5,514 bases of DNA from Acidimicrobiia bacterium (GTDB lineage Bacteria; Actinomycetota; Acidimicrobiia; Acidimicrobiales; Acidimicrobilacustridaceae). Each line of letters begins with the position of its first letter. Within the stretch, counting starts at the first letter, position 1. The stretch lies in the NCBI GenBank assembly GCA_018882825.1, contig VERC01000171.1, positions 1-5,514 of the forward strand. Direction: 5' to 3'. A model generated the notes under the pieces. It saw nothing but the letters and a program-made list of their open reading frames with translations, was not told the origin of the DNA and did no database searches. This document shows positions 4,588 through 5,514 of the stretch, one piece after another. The translations under genes were made by a program, and so were the position numbers.

Positions 4588-5514
4588 TCAGATCTCCTCG
4601 GCCGCGTCCCCGACCAGACCGATCCGCCACAGGGGTCGGGGGCCGATCCCCTTCAGTTCGTGCACACCGAGCGCCATGAAGTCGAAACCGCCGACGGCAC
4701 CGACCGCGTCGTGGAGCGCGCCGGAGACGACCACCGAACCGGGTTGTGCCTGGCGGGCGATCCGGCTGGCCGTGTTCACCACCGACCCGTAGACGTCGCC
4801 CTCCCGCTCGAGCACGGGCCCGAAGTCCAGTCCGACCCTGACGTCCGAGAGCTCATCGTCCTCCCGGTACCGCCGGGCCAACTCGAGGGCGGAACGGCAC
4901 CCGGCGGTGGGGTCGTCATTGACGAAGAGGACCTCGTCCCCGATCGTCTTCACCACGCGACCGGCGAAGGACCCCACGACGTCGTAGGCGATCGATTCGA
5001 ACCGGCCGACCACGATGGCCAGTGACTCCGTCGACAGCGAACGGGTGCGGGCGGTGAACCCCACCAGATCGGCAAAGCCGATGACCGAGACGACCTCGTC
5101 GTCGGGACCCTGCGCTCGCACCAGCCGGCGACGTGCCTCCTCCACCAACCGTCGACGCCACACCAGCGCCAGCACATCGGGAACGACGGCCGCGGCCTCG
5201 GCGGCCATGGTGGCGATCTCGGCCTCCCCCACCGAGTCCGCCGGACCGGCGTCTCGCAACCACACGTCGACCTGCGTGGCGGCGATGCGCTCGAGTGACG
5301 ATCCGATCACCCGGGCGAACTGGCGAGCGATGTCGGGTTCGATGGAGCCATCGGCGATGAGCGCCACCACGGTGGACAACATCTCGAGATCCTCAGCGGT
5401 GAACAACTGCTCACCGGGACGGGGATCAGGGAATCCGAGCGCCCGCCAGAAATCGCGCAGTTCGGCCACCGACAGACCGGAGAGATCGGCGAGGTCCTCC
5501 AATCGGTAGCGCGC
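4588..5514 (-). CDS. Class III adenylate cyclase with Rv1264-like regulatory domain (5' end beyond window)
   Basis: The visible 308 codons run to the right edge without a stop in frame. Residues are numbered from the TTG codon at 5502, which is an internal Leu. The first ~110 residues resemble the actinobacterial Ad_Cy_reg domain: a helix-turn-helix-like opening (RYRLEDLADLSGLSVAEL), FWRALGF, LFTAEDLEML, then VIGSSLERIAATQVDVWL. In Mycobacterium Rv1264 the equivalent domain inhibits the catalytic part depending on pH. The catalytic domain starts near 136: FADLVGFT with metal-binding Asp145; VKTIGDEVLF with adenine-selecting Lys185 and second metal Asp189; GDVYGSVVNTASR with adenine-selecting Asp236, Asn243 and Arg247; and LKGIGP near the end. 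The whole set for ATP-to-cAMP conversion is intact, and the Lys/Asp pair argues against guanylate cyclase. No membrane helix is visible, so it should be cytoplasmic. The gene ends 101 bases before the lipoprotein gene. Confidence 0.95.
   Translation of the reverse strand, partial: ARYRLEDLADLSGLSVAELRDFWRALGFPDPRPGEQLFTAEDLEMLSTVVALIADGSIEPDIARQFARVIGSSLERIAATQVDVWLRDAGPADSVGEAEIATMAAEAAAVVPDVLALVWRRRLVEEARRRLVRAQGPDDEVVSVIGFADLVGFTARTRSLSTESLAIVVGRFESIAYDVVGSFAGRVVKTIGDEVLFVNDDPTAGCRSALELARRYREDDELSDVRVGLDFGPVLEREGDVYGSVVNTASRIARQAQPGSVVVSGALHDAVGAVGGFDFMALGVHELKGIGPRPLWRIGLVGDAAEEI

Noticed and set aside
5500..5502. TTG at 5502 as the cyclase start
   Set aside because: The frame stays open to the window edge, and the preceding codons (ARYR) continue the regulatory-domain pattern, so the true start is outside.

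Overview
The window looks like a piece of a high-GC actinobacterial chromosome, most plausibly class Acidimicrobiia (Ilumatobacter/Microthrix-like); the class is an inference. The grounds are the GC-rich codon third positions, an actinobacterial LexA box, an ImuA'/ImuB mutasome pair, an Rv1264-like adenylate cyclase, a lipoprotein with an AAAC-GG-polySer start, and several promoters of the leaderless type. All seven genes lie on the minus strand and are tightly packed. Nothing mobile, no RNA gene and no CRISPR array was seen. The longest gene-free gap is about 100 bases.

In the direction of transcription (high to low coordinates): a class III adenylate cyclase whose 5' part is outside the window (4588-5514); a 101-base intergenic region with a CRP-like palindrome, a possible promoter, a strong hairpin and a Shine-Dalgarno site; a family 5 solute-binding lipoprotein without transporter partners in view (2795-4486); ribonuclease HII (2054-2734); a small four-helix membrane protein of unknown function (1639-2049); a cysteine-free Nfu/NifU N-terminal domain protein (1297-1620); imuA' (574-1257); and the start of imuB (runs off at base 1).

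The most striking structure is the SOS switch in front of imuA'. A TTGCCA / 17 bp / GATACT promoter has a perfect actinobacterial LexA box (TCGAAC-N4-GTTCGA) in its spacer. The -10 ends exactly 6 bases before the ATG, so the mRNA should start at the A of the start codon. imuA' and imuB then overlap by ATGA, so DNA damage should induce both proteins as one unit. ImuB shows the loss of polymerase catalytic acids, and ImuA' the loss of the Walker A lysine, expected of accessory mutasome subunits. The third partner, DnaE2, is not in view.

The same geometry (-10 hexamer, 6 bases, start codon) recurs at the membrane-protein, Nfu_N and rnhB genes. Leaderless expression therefore seems the rule here, and it fixes start codons that would otherwise be ambiguous. 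The lipoprotein gene is the exception, with a leader and a Shine-Dalgarno site. A GTGA-N6-TCAC operator lies in its upstream region, directly downstream of the cyclase gene, which suggests (inference) that cAMP made by the neighbour controls the lipoprotein through a CRP-family regulator.
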